Of a stretch of DNA of 64,000 bases, positions 23,122 through 33,700 are shown piece by piece; position 1 is the first letter of the stretch; every line of letters starts with the position of its first letter. The notes beneath the pieces are model-generated. The model saw only the letters and a list, made by a program, of their open reading frames with translations. It ran no database searches and was not told where the DNA came from. Location of the stretch: the NCBI RefSeq assembly GCF_016756395.1, contig NZ_AP018365.1, positions 2,611,501 to 2,675,500 on the forward strand, given 5' to 3'. This DNA comes from Streptomyces sp. SN-593. GTDB lineage: Bacteria > Actinomycetota > Actinomycetes > Streptomycetales > Streptomycetaceae. Position numbers and translations under genes: made by a program.

Positions 23122-23616
23122 TCAGCGGGTGGTGGGCGCGGGCGAGGGGCCCTCGACGCCGCGCTCGGCCCGCCAGCCGTCCAGGATCGCCTTCTGGAGG
23201 CCGAACATCTCGGCCTTCTCCTCCGGCTCCTCGTGGTCGTATCCCAGCAGGTGGAGCACGCCGTGCACGGTGAGGAGCTGGAGCTCCTCGTCCATGGAGT
23301 GCTTCGTCGGCGCCTCCTCGCCCTGCTTCTTCGCCACCTCCGGGCACAGCACGATGTCGCCGAGCAGGCCCTGCTCGGGTTCGTCGTCCTCCTTGCCCGG
23401 GCGCAGCTCGTCCATCGGGAAGGACATGACATCGGTGGGGCCGGGGAGGTTCATCCACTGGAGGTGGAGCTGCTCCATCGCCGCGGCGTCCACCAGGATC
23501 ACCGACAGTTCGGAGAGCGGGTGGATGCGCATCCGGTGCAGGGCGTAACGGGCGGTGTCGAGGACCGCCTCGTCGTCGATGTCCCAGCCGGACTCGTTGT
23601 TGACGTCGATCGCCAT
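23122..23616 (-). CDS. ybeY: Endoribonuclease YbeY (16S rRNA maturation)
   Basis: 164 residues. The zinc-binding motif [11 protein letters not shown] (HxxxHxxxxxH type) is intact in the C-terminal half, and [11 protein letters not shown] and [10 protein letters not shown] are conserved. YbeY is a single-strand endoribonuclease that helps form the 3' end of 16S rRNA and remove defective ribosomes, working with Era. The start ATG 23616 ([10 protein letters not shown]) is homologue-like but has no strong ribosome site. It begins 13 nt after the phoH stop, suggesting coupling within the operon. Confidence 0.95.
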   Translation of the reverse strand: MAIDVNNESGWDIDDEAVLDTARYALHRMRIHPLSELSVILVDAAAMEQLHLQWMNLPGPTDVMSFPMDELRPGKEDDEPEQGLLGDIVLCPEVAKKQGEEAPTKHSMDEELQLLTVHGVLHLLGYDHEEPEEKAEMFGLQKAILDGWRAERGVEGPSPAPTTR

Positions 23617-23629
23617 GGTGGTGGGGTGG

Positions 23630-24718
23630 TTACTTTCTCTTGGGCCCCGAGCCGTTGCCGCGGGCGCGCCCGGCGTCCCGGTCGCGCGCGGCCCCTTCCT
23701 CGGCCTGGGCGTTGTCGTAGCGCTCGTAGGCGTCCACGATGCGCCCGACCAGCTTATGGCGGACCACGTCGGTGCTGGTGAGCCGGGAGAAGTGCACGTC
23801 GTCCACGTCGAAGAGGATGTCCTGCACCTGGCGCAGCCCGCTCTTGGTGCCGCCCGGCAGGTCGATCTGCGTGACGTCACCGGTGATGACGATCTTGGAG
23901 TCGAAGCCGAGCCGGGTCAGGAACATCTTCATCTGCTCGGCGCTGGTGTTCTGCGCCTCGTCCAGGATGATGAACGCATCATTAAGCGTACGTCCCCGCA
24001 TGTAGGCCAGGGGGGCGACCTCGATGGTGCCGGCGGCCATCAGGCGGGGGATGGAGTCGGGGTCCAGCATGTCGTGCAGCGCGTCGTAGAGCGGGCGCAG
24101 GTACGGGTCGATCTTCTCGTACAGGGTGCCGGGCAGGAAGCCGAGGCGTTCGCCGGCCTCGACCGCGGGGCGGGTCAGGATGATCCGGTTGACCTGCTTG
24201 GACTGGAGGGCCTGCACGGCCTTCGCCATCGCCAGGTAGGTCTTGCCGGTGCCGGCCGGGCCGATGCCGAAGACGATCGTGTGCCGGTCGATCGCGTCGA
24301 CGTAGCGCTTCTGGTTGACCGTCTTGGGCCGGATGGTGCGACCGCGGTTGGAGAGGATGTTCTGGGTGAGGACCTGGGCGGGCGTCTCCGCCTCGCCGTC
24401 GGCCGACCGCCCGTTCGCCCGGAGCATGGCGATCGACCGCTCGACGGCGTCCTCCGTCATGGGCTGGCCGGTGCGCAGCACCAGCATCATCTCGTCGAAC
24501 AGCCGCTGGACCAGGGCCACGTCGGCCGCGTCGCCGACCGCGCTGATCTCGTTGCCCCTGACGTGGATGTCGACCGCGGGGAACGCCTGCTCGATCACCC
24601 GGAGGAGGGCGTCACCGGAACCCAGGACGGTCACCATGGGGTGCTTGGCCGGTACGACGAAGTGCGCGCGTGCCTGGTGCGGCTGCTGCGGCTGCTGCTG
24701 GGTCGGTGTCTGAGTCAT
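23630..24718 (-). CDS. phoH: PhoH-like ATPase
   Basis: 362 residues. After an N-terminal KH-like segment, Walker A GPAGTGKT is at residues 153-160 and the Walker B-like IILDEAQN follows, then [10 protein letters not shown]. The C-terminus is a basic, charged tail ending GPKRK. PhoH proteins are RNA-associated ATPases of uncertain exact role, often encoded directly before ybeY. It is the first gene of the phoH-ybeY-corC operon. ATG 24718 is the only good N-terminal methionine before the conserved region. Confidence 0.93.
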   Translation of the reverse strand: MTQTPTQQQPQQPHQARAHFVVPAKHPMVTVLGSGDALLRVIEQAFPAVDIHVRGNEISAVGDAADVALVQRLFDEMMLVLRTGQPMTEDAVERSIAMLRANGRSADGEAETPAQVLTQNILSNRGRTIRPKTVNQKRYVDAIDRHTIVFGIGPAGTGKTYLAMAKAVQALQSKQVNRIILTRPAVEAGERLGFLPGTLYEKIDPYLRPLYDALHDMLDPDSIPRLMAAGTIEVAPLAYMRGRTLNDAFIILDEAQNTSAEQMKMFLTRLGFDSKIVITGDVTQIDLPGGTKSGLRQVQDILFDVDDVHFSRLTSTDVVRHKLVGRIVDAYERYDNAQAEEGAARDRDAGRARGNGSGPKRK

Positions 24719-24821
24719 GGGCCGGCGCTAGGGCCTGCTCATCCCGCCTTCTGCTGGTCGATGGGCCCATGGGGCCTTGGAGTACCAAGCGTACGACGCG
24801 GAACGCCGCAGGCAGAGGGGA

Positions 24822-26036
24822 TTACGGCTCGCCCTTCCGGACCGCGCCGCCGGGGGCCGCCGCCGGCCCGCCGGCCGGTCCCCGAGCCGGTCCCTGCCCC
24901 GCCCCCTGCGCCGGTCCCCGTGCCGGTCCCTGCGCCGGGCGGAAGCCGATCGTGGGAACGGCGCGGCGCAGCGGCCAGGGGCGGGTGGCCGCGGGCAGCA
25001 GGTCCTCCAGGAAGCCGTACCGGCACAGCGCCTCGCGGTGGGCCGGGGACTGGCCCGCGTACGCCTTGGCCTGCTCCCACCAGCCGGCGATCTCGATCCA
25101 GCCGGGCGCGGACAGCGACCCGCCGAACTCCTGCACCGACAGCGCGGCGCACAGCGAGGCGAACGCCAGCCGGTCGGTCAGCGGCCACTGAGCGAGGGTG
25201 CCGGTGACGAAGCCGGCCACGAAGACGTCCCCCGCGCCGGTCGGGTCCAGCGCCTCCACCGCCAGCGCGGGCACCTCGGCGGTGCGGCCGGTCGAGGAGT
25301 CCACCGCGAAGGCGCCCTGCGCACCGAGGGTGACCACGGCGAGCGGTACGCGTTCGGCCAGGCGCCGGGCGGCCTCGCGGGGGCCGTCGGCCCGGGTGTA
25401 GCGGACCGCCTCCTCGGCGTTGGGCAGGAAGGCGGCGCAGTGCCGCAGCCCGTCGAGGTCGGCGGGGTCCCAGCGGCCGGTCTCGTCCCAGCCGACGTCG
25501 GCGAAGACCTTCGTGCCGGTGGCCGCGGCCCGCGCGATCCAGTCGCCCGGCTCCCCGCCCGCGTCCGGTCCGCCGAGCGAGGCGACCGCGGCGCGGGCCG
25601 GCGGCGGGCAGGTGGGCACCGCGTCCTCCGGCGGCGGGGCGCGGTGGCCGTGGCTGACCATGGTCCGCTCGCCCTCGTACGCCATCGAGACGGTGACGGG
25701 GCTGTGCCAGCCGGGGACGCGGCGGGACGGGCCGAGGTCGATGCCCTCGCCCTCGCGCAGGCTCTCCCAGCAGTAGTCGCCGTACATGTCGTCGCCGAAC
25801 GCGGCGGCGAGCGTCGTGCGCAGGCCGAGGCGGGCCAGGGCGGTGGCCATGTTGGCGATGCCGCCGGGGCTGGAGCCCATGCCGCGCGCCCACGACTCGG
25901 TGCCCCGCACGGGGGCCTGGTCCAGCCCGGTGAAGATGATGTCCAGGAAGACGGTGCCGGTCAGGTACACGTCCGTCGCCGGGTCGCCCGGCGCGCGTAC
26001 TCCCCCCAACGGGTCCAGAACGGGATGATCGTCCAT
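24822..26036 (-). CDS. PfkB-family carbohydrate kinase with low-complexity tail
   Basis: 404 residues. The ribokinase/PfkB fold is shown by PGGIANMATALARLGL near the N-terminus and the catalytic signature DPTGAGDVFVAGFVTG, whose Asp is the general base. It phosphorylates a sugar or nucleoside with ATP in the cytosol; the substrate is not evident. Residues from about 360 are a Gly/Pro/Ala/Gln tail encoded partly by a 36-bp repeat, unlike the compact ends of most kinases. GGGGGG precedes the ATG. The gene is divergent from a GH4 glycosidase, which suggests a shared sugar pathway. Confidence 0.87.
   Translation of the reverse strand: MDDHPVLDPLGGVRAPGDPATDVYLTGTVFLDIIFTGLDQAPVRGTESWARGMGSSPGGIANMATALARLGLRTTLAAAFGDDMYGDYCWESLREGEGIDLGPSRRVPGWHSPVTVSMAYEGERTMVSHGHRAPPPEDAVPTCPPPARAAVASLGGPDAGGEPGDWIARAAATGTKVFADVGWDETGRWDPADLDGLRHCAAFLPNAEEAVRYTRADGPREAARRLAERVPLAVVTLGAQGAFAVDSSTGRTAEVPALAVEALDPTGAGDVFVAGFVTGTLAQWPLTDRLAFASLCAALSVQEFGGSLSAPGWIEIAGWWEQAKAYAGQSPAHREALCRYGFLEDLLPAATRPWPLRRAVPTIGFRPAQGPARGPAQGAGQGPARGPAGGPAAAPGGAVRKGEP
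24874..24945 (-). repeat. Two tandem 36-bp repeats inside the kinase gene
   Basis: Copies at 24874-24909 and 24910-24945 are nearly identical and encode the Gly-Pro-Ala-Gln/Arg units of the kinase tail. The period is a multiple of three, so gain or loss of a copy keeps the frame. Confidence 0.65.
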
Positions 26037-26323
26037 CCCCCCACTCTGCCACGGCGTCCCCGGACCACCCGGTTGCCACGTGCTGCGGGTTCCGTGGGCG
26101 ACCCGCGGGGTCGACGGTGCCGGGGGCGGGGACGGCCCGCCGGCGGGGGCCGGTCGCGCCGTTCTCCGGGGAGCCGCGCCGGGGAGGGACCTGCGCGCGC
26201 CGCTGAGGTGGTGCGGGTCCGAGGCGTCGGCCGTGGCACTGTTGGTCCCGGATCCCGCCGCGGCCGGCCCTCGGCGGCGCGGGGTCCGGCGACGGCGTCG
26301 GTGCGGCAGAGGGGACGGACACG

Positions 26324-27730
26324 GTGCGGCTCACCATCCTCGGCGGAGGCGGCTTCAGGGTGCCGCTGGTCTTCCGCGCGCTCCAGGGGGACCCGACGGT
26401 CACGGAACTGGTGCTGCACGACACGGACCCGCTGCGCCTGCGGGTCGTCGCGAAGATCCTGGCCGAGCAGGCGGCCGGGGGCCCGCGCGGGCCCCGGGTC
26501 CGGGTCGAGACCGACCTCGACACGGCCCTGCGCGCCGCGGACTTCGTCTTCTCGGCGATGCGGGTCGGCGGCACCGAGGGCCGGGTCCGCGACGAGCACA
26601 TCCCGCTGGCGGAGGGCGTCCTCGGCCAGGAGACGGTGGGTGCGGGAGGCGTGCTGTACGGCCTGCGCACGATTCCGGTGGCGTTGCACGTCGCGGAGCG
26701 GGTCCGCGCGGTGGCCCCGTCCGCGTGGGTGATCAACTTCACCAATCCCGCCGGGATGGTGACGGAGGCGATGGCCCGCGTGCTGGGCCCGCGGGTGATC
26801 GGCATCTGCGACTCGCCGGTCGGCCTGGTGCGGCGGGCCGCGCGGGCGGCGGGCGCGGACCCGGACGCGCCGGGCTTCTCGTACGACTACGTGGGCCTGA
26901 ACCACCTCGGCTGGCTGCGCGGACTCGCGGCCGACGGGCGGGAGTTGCTGCCGGGGCTGCTCGCGGACCCGGCGGCGCTCGGGTCGTTCGAGGAGGGCCG
27001 GCTGTTCGGCGCGGAGTGGCTGTCGGCGCTGGGTTCGGTGCCGAACGAGTACCTGCACTACTACTACTTCCGGCGGGAGGCGCTGGCCGCGGTGCGCTCG
27101 GCGGACGCCACCCGGGGGGAGTTCCTGCACCGGCGCCAGTCGGAGTTCTTCGCGGCGGCGGACCGTGCGCGCGGCGCCGGCGAGGGCGCGGCCGGCGAGT
27201 CCGGCGGCGCGGGGGCCGGGGCGGAGGCCGGGGCCGGGAACGGGAACGGGGCCGGGTCGGACGGCGGGCCTTCGGCGTACGGCCTGTGGGACCGCGCCCG
27301 GTTGGAGCGCGAGGAGACCTACATGGCCGAGAACCGCGCGGCCACCGGCGGCTGGCAGCGAGACCCGCACGACCTGGACGGCGGCGGCTACGACAAGGTG
27401 GCGCTCGCGCTGATGCGCGCCATCGCCCGCGACGAGCGCACCGTGCTGATCCTCAACGTGCCCGGCGGCGGGGCCGTTCCGCTGCTCGACCCGGACGCGG
27501 TGGTCGAAGTGCCGTGCGAGGTGGGCGCGTTCGGGGCGCGGCCGATTCCGGTGGCGGCCCCCGACGAGCACCAGGCCGGGCTGATGCTGGCGCTGAAGTC
27601 GGTGGAACGGGCGGCGATCGAGGCGGCCACCACCGGTTCACGGGCGGCGGCGCTGCGCGCGCTGGTCCGGCATCCGCTGGTGGACTCCGCGGCGGCGGCG
27701 AGCCGCATCCTCACCGCCGCGAAGTGGTGA
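26324..27730 (+). CDS. Glycoside hydrolase family 4 (6-phospho-beta-glucosidase-like)
   Basis: 468 residues. GH4 enzymes cleave (phospho)glycosides by an NAD+- and Mn2+-dependent redox mechanism. Seen: the N-terminal dinucleotide-binding strand LTILGGGGFRVPLV, NFTNPAG (138-144), and the metal ligands Cys162 in GICDSP and His194 in GLNHLGW. Residues about 283-318 are an Ala/Gly/Asn-rich insertion not usual for the family and probably a disordered loop. The start is GTG 26324. It is divergent from the PfkB kinase, so it may act on a phosphorylated disaccharide. The exact substrate is unknown. Confidence 0.88.
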   Translation: MRLTILGGGGFRVPLVFRALQGDPTVTELVLHDTDPLRLRVVAKILAEQAAGGPRGPRVRVETDLDTALRAADFVFSAMRVGGTEGRVRDEHIPLAEGVLGQETVGAGGVLYGLRTIPVALHVAERVRAVAPSAWVINFTNPAGMVTEAMARVLGPRVIGICDSPVGLVRRAARAAGADPDAPGFSYDYVGLNHLGWLRGLAADGRELLPGLLADPAALGSFEEGRLFGAEWLSALGSVPNEYLHYYYFRREALAAVRSADATRGEFLHRRQSEFFAAADRARGAGEGAAGESGGAGAGAEAGAGNGNGAGSDGGPSAYGLWDRARLEREETYMAENRAATGGWQRDPHDLDGGGYDKVALALMRAIARDERTVLILNVPGGGAVPLLDPDAVVEVPCEVGAFGARPIPVAAPDEHQAGLMLALKSVERAAIEAATTGSRAAALRALVRHPLVDSAAAASRILTAAKW

Positions 27731-27848
27731 GCGCCGCCCGGCGACACCGGCCCGCCCGGCACCGGCCCGCGCGGCCCTGAACTGCGGGTTAACCGCACCG
27801 AAACCGCCGGTGGACCCAGCCGGGTACCGCCACGCGCGTAGACGGCTC

Positions 27849-27878
27849 TTGACCTGCTCGGATGGCGGGGTCTACATT
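27849..27878 (+). promoter_or_regulatory. Promoter of the secreted phosphatase gene
   Basis: TTGACC (27849-27854) and TACATT (27873-27878) are separated by 18 bp and lie 34 bp before the start codon. It is one of the best sigma-hrdB-type promoters in the window. Confidence 0.65.
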
Positions 27879-27911
27879 CCGCCGCACCACCGAGCTTGAA
27901 GGAGCACCGCC

Positions 27912-28721
27912 ATGCCCCGTGCCCGACTGTCCCTGCGTACCCGCGCGCTGGCCGTCACCGCCACCGCGGTCACGCTGGGCGCCACGATCTACGGCGTCGG
28001 CGTCGCCACCGCGGACAACTCCGTGCCGCGCAGCGACAAGCAGATCCCCAACCTCACCAACGTCGTCAGCGAGATCAAGGCGTACTACGGCGACACCGTG
28101 GACGCGTCGGGCGAGCACCAGGCGTCGCCGACCAGCAACTACGCCAAGCAGGTCGCCGGGATCGAGGCGAAGGCGAAGTCCTACCTGGCACAGGCGGCGG
28201 CCACCGGCGGCCACGGCAAGGGCCACGGCAAGAGCGGCAAGCCCGCGATCGTGCTCGACGTGGACGACACCAGCCTGCTGACGTACAACTACGAGCTGGA
28301 GGTGGGCTTCAACTACACCCCGGCGAGCAACCAGACGTACCTGGACACCAAGAACATGCCTCCGGTCTTCGGCGTGGACACCCTGGTCAACTGGGCCGCC
28401 TCGAAGGGCATCACGGTCTTCTGGATCACCGGCCGCCCGGAGGCGCAGCGCGCCGACACCACGCGGAACCTGACCGCCGAGGGCTTCAAGGCGCCGTCCG
28501 ACACCGCGCACCTGTACCTGAAGAACACGGCCACGCCGCCGTCCTACCTGTCCTGCGGCGCGACCTGCACCACGGTGGAGTACAAGTCCGGCACCCGGGC
28601 GCACATCGAGTCGCTGGGCTACGACATCGTCGGCAACTTCGGCGACCAGTACAGCGACCTGGAGGGCGGCCACGCGGACCGCTCGTTCAAGCTGCCGAAC
28701 CCGATGTACTACCTGCCGTAG
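27912..28721 (+). CDS. Secreted HAD-family acid phosphatase
   Basis: 269 residues. A classic Sec signal peptide (basic MPRARLSLRTRALAVTATAVTLG, cleavage near residue 34, GVATA/DN) is followed by a HAD phosphatase domain. The nucleophile motif DVDDT is at 116-120, with WITGRPEAQR (motif II region) and a DIVGNFGDQYSDL acidic motif near the C-terminus. A Gly/His/Lys linker precedes the nucleophile. It resembles class B/plant-type acid phosphatases and probably releases phosphate outside the cell. AAGGAG precedes ATG 27912. No PHO box was recognised. Confidence 0.9.
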   Translation: MPRARLSLRTRALAVTATAVTLGATIYGVGVATADNSVPRSDKQIPNLTNVVSEIKAYYGDTVDASGEHQASPTSNYAKQVAGIEAKAKSYLAQAAATGGHGKGHGKSGKPAIVLDVDDTSLLTYNYELEVGFNYTPASNQTYLDTKNMPPVFGVDTLVNWAASKGITVFWITGRPEAQRADTTRNLTAEGFKAPSDTAHLYLKNTATPPSYLSCGATCTTVEYKSGTRAHIESLGYDIVGNFGDQYSDLEGGHADRSFKLPNPMYYLP

Positions 28722-28766
28722 CCGCGGGCCGGGCGGGTTCCGCCCCGTACGGCGGTAACGTCGCCG

Positions 28767-29675
28767 TCAGGGGCGGCGCCTGGGCACCGGGACACGCATC
28801 AGGTCGTGGGCGACGGTGAGTTCGCCGGTGAAGCCCGCCGCGCGGGCCTGGTGCCCGAAGTCGTCCGGGCCGGGGTAGCGCTGCGAGAAGTGGGTGAGCA
28901 CCAGGTGCCGCACACCCGCCTCAGCGGCCACCCGGCCCGCCTGGCCGGCCGTCAGATGGCCGTGCTCCTCGGCGCTGCCGGCGTCCTGGTCGAGGAAGGT
29001 GGACTCGATCACCAGCATGTCGCAGCCGGCGGCGAGTTCGGGCACCGCGGGACACATCCGGGTGTCCATCACGAAGGCGAACGACTGGCCCCGGCGCGGC
29101 TCGCTGACCTGGTCGAGCCGCACCCCGCGCAGTTCGCCCTCCCGTTGCAGCCGGCCGATGTCCGGGCCCGCGACGCCGTGTGCGGCCAGCCGCTCCGGCA
29201 GCATCCGCCGCCCGTCCGGCTCGTCCAGCCGGTAGCCGTACGCCTCCACCGGGTGGGACAGCCGGCGGGCCGACAGCGTGAACCCCGCGGTCGCCGCGAT
29301 CGGGCCGTCCGCCTCGACCGGCTGCTCGCGCAGGTCGGCGGTCTCGTGGTAGGCGGTGGCGTACCGCAGCCGGTCGAAGTAGTGCCGGCCGGCCGCCGGG
29401 TAGTGCGCGGTGACCGGGTGCGGCACCCGGTCCAGGTTGATCCGCTGGACCACCCCTGCCAGGCCCAGGCTGTGGTCGCCGTGGAAGTGCGTGACGCAGA
29501 TCCGGGTCAGGTCGTGGGCGGCCACGCCGGCGTGCGCCATCTGCCGCTGGGTGCCGTCGCCGGGGTCGAAGAGGATGCCCTCGTCGTCCCAGCGCAGCAC
29601 GTAGCCGTTGTGGTTGCGCTGCCGGGTCGGCACCTGGCTGGCCGTGCCGAGCACGACGAGTTCGCGGGGTGACAT
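28767..29675 (-). CDS. rnz: Ribonuclease Z
   Basis: 302 residues. Metallo-beta-lactamase fold with the two-zinc motif [11 protein letters not shown] at 62-72 (His63, His65, Asp67, His68). [29 protein letters not shown] and the C-terminal LTHFSQRY signature are diagnostic of tRNase Z. It removes 3' trailers from tRNA precursors in the cytosol. It converges on the phosphatase gene. ATG 29675 is the first methionine before the conserved strand. A HIT-family gene lies upstream on the same strand. Confidence 0.95.
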   Translation of the reverse strand: MSPRELVVLGTASQVPTRQRNHNGYVLRWDDEGILFDPGDGTQRQMAHAGVAAHDLTRICVTHFHGDHSLGLAGVVQRINLDRVPHPVTAHYPAAGRHYFDRLRYATAYHETADLREQPVEADGPIAATAGFTLSARRLSHPVEAYGYRLDEPDGRRMLPERLAAHGVAGPDIGRLQREGELRGVRLDQVSEPRRGQSFAFVMDTRMCPAVPELAAGCDMLVIESTFLDQDAGSAEEHGHLTAGQAGRVAAEAGVRHLVLTHFSQRYPGPDDFGHQARAAGFTGELTVAHDLMRVPVPRRRP

Positions 29676-29783
29676 GGCGCTGGTGTCCGTACGGTCGGCG
29701 GGGCGGGGGTGGAACTGCAGGGGCTGGGGGCGCGGGGCCGGAAGGCGCGGGGCCGGAGCGGCCGGCGCGGGTCCGGCCCGGGG

Positions 29784-30140
29784 TCAGACCAGCCGCTGGA
29801 GGTCGCAGCCGCCCAGCACGTGGGCGTGCGCGTGGAAGACCGTCTGGCCGGCGCCCGGGCCGGTGTTGAAGACGATCCGGTAGCCGGTGTCGGCGACCTT
29901 CTCCTGGGCGGCCACCTCGCCGGCCTCCCGCAGCACGTCGGCTGCCGCGGCCGGGTCGCCGGCGGCCAGCTCCGTCGCGTTCGCGTAGTGCACCCGCGGG
30001 ATCACCAGGACGTGGGTCGGCGCCTGGGGGTTGATGTCCCGGAACGCGATGGTGGTCGGCGTCTCCCGCACCACCGTGGCCGGGATGTCCCCGGCCACGA
30101 TCTTGCAGAACAGGCAGTCCGGCTGTGCTTCTCCCGCCAC
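29784..30140 (-). CDS. HIT-family nucleotide-binding protein
   Basis: 118 residues. CLFCKIVAGDIPATVV at the N-terminus (a zinc-binding Cys pair) and the histidine triad HAHAHVLGG near the C-terminus are intact, so it is an HinT-like hydrolase of nucleoside phosphoramidates or similar phosphates. The start is GTG 30140, with AAGGGG 7 nt upstream. It lies 108 nt upstream of rnz on the same strand. The biological substrate is unknown. Confidence 0.92.
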   Translation of the reverse strand: MAGEAQPDCLFCKIVAGDIPATVVRETPTTIAFRDINPQAPTHVLVIPRVHYANATELAAGDPAAAADVLREAGEVAAQEKVADTGYRIVFNTGPGAGQTVFHAHAHVLGGCDLQRLV

Positions 30141-30306
30141 CGCGGCACCCCTTGGTCTCGAACTCGTCCGGTCGGTCCGCGCGCCGGCGCCCTCCGCCGG
30201 CCCGCCACCCGGCATCGTATCGGCCCGGGCCGTCCCGCGCCGTGAGGGCGGACGTCCACCGTGTGGGGGATGGCCCGCGGTCCAAGGAACGGGGCATCGT
30301 GGGGGG

Positions 30307-30669
30307 ATGGGACGTTTCCGGAGGAACTGGGGTGTGGGGGCGGCGGGAGCCGCCCTGGCGATGGCGGCGGTCGCGGCGTGCGACCCGGTGGACGGGCTGA
30401 ACAGCTCCAACGTGTCGGTGAGCACGGACCAGTTGGCCACCAAGGCGCTGAAGGCGGACCACGTCGACGTGCAGTGGCTGTCGTGCAGCGCGACCGAGGA
30501 CACCACCGACCCGAAGGTCGACTGCCTGGGCCGCACCGACGAGCAGCACAGGATCACGGTGCGGGGCGACGTGACCCGGCAGTCGGACCTCAGGTGCGTC
30601 CGGGGCCACCTGACCGCGGTGGTGGACGGCCGCACGGTGTTCGACGTACGGGGCCTCGGGGCGTGTTGA
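30307..30669 (+). CDS. Small secreted lipoprotein of unknown function
   Basis: 120 residues. Basic MGRFRRNWG, a hydrophobic stretch and the lipobox AVAAC (Cys25) predict an extracytoplasmic lipid-anchored protein. The mature part contains three more cysteines (LSCSA, KVDCLG and LRCVRG regions) and ends in GAC, so disulphides are likely. Beta strands such as QHRITVRGDV suggest a small sandwich fold. I do not recognise the family with confidence. It lies between the HIT gene (opposite strand) and the tricorn gene. Confidence 0.75.
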   Translation: MGRFRRNWGVGAAGAALAMAAVAACDPVDGLNSSNVSVSTDQLATKALKADHVDVQWLSCSATEDTTDPKVDCLGRTDEQHRITVRGDVTRQSDLRCVRGHLTAVVDGRTVFDVRGLGAC

Positions 30670-30755
30670 CCCGGGCCGGGCGCGCCCCCGGTCCGCCCGG
30701 TCCCGCCCCCGGCGGCCGATCCCGACGCCCCCTGCTCAGCGCGGTTGATGGTGGC

Positions 30756-30761
30756 TAGGCT
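30756..30761 (+). promoter_or_regulatory. -10 element of a leaderless tricorn transcript
   Basis: TAGGCT ends 6 nt before the GTG at 30768; there is no ribosome-binding site between. Confidence 0.55.
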
Positions 30762-30767
30762 GGCGTC

Positions 30768-33700
30768 GTGACGCAGTCCTCGCTCTCCACGCGGCTCTCG
30801 GGCCCTGTTCGTCCCGCGCACCACCCGTCGTACCTGCGGAACCCGCACCCGCACGGTGACCTGGTCGTCTTCACCGCGGAGGACGACGTGTGGGTCGCGC
30901 CGCTCGACGGCGGCCGGGCGTGGCGGGTCAGCGCGGACAACATGCCGGTGCGGCGCCCGCGGATCTCCCCGGACGGCGTGTCGGTGGCGTGGACCTCCAC
31001 CCGCGACGGGGCTCCCGAGGTACACGTCGCGGACCTGGCCGGCGGCCCTTCGCGCCGGCTCACCTACTGGGGCAACCCGCTCACCTCGGTGCGCACCTGG
31101 ACCCCGGGCGGCGAACTGGTGGTGGTGACCGCCGCCGGCGAGGCGTCGATCCGCCGCACCTGGGCGCACCGGCTGCCGCTGGACGGCGGCCCCTCGACGC
31201 GGCTCCCGCTCGGCCCGGTCGGCGACCTCGCCCACGGTCCGGACGGCGCGCTGCTGCTCCAGTCGGTGACGATGGGGCGCGAGGCCGCGTACTGGAAGGG
31301 CTACCGGGGCGGCACCGCGGGCAAGTTGTGGCTCGACCCCGACGGCGGCGGGGAGTTCGCCCGGCTGCACGAGGGGGTCGACGGCAACATCGAGTGCCCG
31401 ATGTGGGTCGGCGACCGGATCGCCTTCCTCTCCGACCACGAGGGCCAGGGCGCGCTGTACTCCAGCCGGCCCGACGGCGCCGACCTGCGGCGCCACACGC
31501 CGCTCGGCGGCTTCTACGCCCGGCAGGCCGCCACCGACGGCACCCGGGTCGTGTACACCGCCGGCGGCACCCTGCACCTGCTGGACGGCCTCGGCGAGGA
31601 CGTGCGGCCGCGGCCGCTGGAGATCGGGCTCGGCGGCCAGCGCGCGGACCTCCAGCCCCTCCCGGTGCGCCCGGCCGCCTACCTGGGCGACGCCCGCCCC
31701 GACCACACCGGCCGGGGCAGCGCGGTCGAGGTGCGCGGCACCACCCACTGGGTCACCCACCGCGGCGGCCCGGCCCGGGTGCTGTCCGCGCGGCCGGGCG
31801 TGCGCACCCGGCACCCGCGGGTGTTCTCGCAGGGCGAGGACCAGTACGTGGTGTGGGTGACCGACGCCGACGGCGACGACGCGCTGGAGATCGCCCCGGC
31901 CACCGGTCTGCCGGCCGGCACCGCGCCGCGCCGGCTCGCGGCCGGACGGCTCGGCCGGGTGCACGAGATCGAGGTGTCGCCCGACGGCCACCGGATCGCC
32001 GTCGCCTCGCACGACGGCCGGGTGCTGCTGGTGGACACCCAGACCGGCGAGGTCCGCGAGGTGCCGACGGCCGGCGGTTCCGCCGCGGACGGCGACCCCT
32101 CGCCGGCGCCGGAACCGGCCCGGAACAACGCCGACGCGAGCGACCTCGCCTTCTCCCCCGACTCCGGCTGGCTGGCCTGGTCCCAGCCCGGGCCGGGCTC
32201 GCTGCGGCAGATCAAGCTCGCCTCCACCGCGGACCTGACCCTGGTGGAGGCCACCCCGCTGCGCTTCATCGACTACGCCCCCGCCTTCACCGCCGACGGC
32301 CGGCACCTGGCGTTCCTGTCCGAGCGCGCCTTCGACCCGGTCTACGACGCCCACGTGTTCGACCTGTCCTTCCCCAACGCCTGCCGCCCGTACCTGCTCA
32401 CGCTCACGGCGACCACCCCCTCGCCGTTCGGCCCGCAGCGGCACGGCCGCCCGTACGACGACGAGGCGGACGACGACGGGCACGGCGACGGCGCGGGCAC
32501 CGACGCCGCCACCGACTCCGGCGCGGACGCCGGCCCGGACGGCGAGGGCGAGGGCGCGGGCGGGAACGCGGACGGCGGCGGGCCGGGCCGCTCCGGGCAC
32601 CGGGACCGGCCGCGCGCCACCAAGGTCGACGCCGAGGGCATCGCCGACCGGATCGTGCCCTTCCCGGTCGAGGCCGGCCACTACTCGGGTCTGCGCGCTG
32701 CCAAGGGCGCGGTGCTGTGGCTGCGGCACCCGCTGACCGGCACGCTCGGCGCCGCCCTGGCCACCCCGGAGGCGGAGCCGCCGGAGTCCGTCCTGGAGCG
32801 CTACGACCTGCGGCGGCTGAAGGTCGACGAGATCGCCTCCGACGCCGAGGGCTTCGCGGTCTCCGGCGACGGCACGAAGGTGCTCGTCAGCAGCGGGTCG
32901 CGGCTGCGGGTCGGCCCGGCCGACAGCAAGTCCGACGAGGACTCCGACAGTTCGGTGGGTGTCGACCTGTCCCGGGTCCGGGTCACCATCGGCCCCGCGG
33001 ACGAGTGGCGGCAGATGTTCGACGAGACGCACCGCCTCGCGCGCGACCACTTCTGGCGGCCCGACATGGGCGGCCTCGACTGGGACGGGATCGGCGAGCG
33101 CTACCGCGCGCTGCTGGACAAGGTGGCCACCCACGACGACCTGGTGGACCTGCTGTGGGAGCTGCACGGCGAACTGCGCACGTCGCACGCCTACGTCACC
33201 CCGGCCGGCGCCTCCCACGACCCGCGCCGCCGCCAGGGGCTGCTCGGCGCCGACCTCTCCCGGAGCGAGGACGGCGCCTGGCGGGTGGACCGGGTGCTGC
33301 CCGGCGAGTCCTCCGACCCGCGGGCGCGCTCGCCGCTGGCCGCGCCCGGGGTGGCGGTCCGCGCCGGCGACGTCCTGGTCGCGGTGGACGGGGTGCCGGT
33401 CGACCCGCTGGCCGGTCCCGCGCCGCTGCTGGTGGGCACCGCGGGCAAGCCGGTCGAGCTGACGGTCGAACCGGCCGCGGGCGGCCCGGTCCGGCACGTG
33501 GTCGCGGTGCCGCTGGCCGACGAGGAGGCGCTGCGCTACCACGACTGGGTCGCCGACCGGCGCGCGCACGTGCACCGGGCGTCCGGCGGGCGGCTGGGCT
33601 ACCTGCACGTGCCGGACATGGTCAGCAGCGGCTGGGCCGAACTCCACCGCGACCTGCGGGTCGAGATGGCCCGCGACGGTCTGGTGGTCGACGTCCGGGA

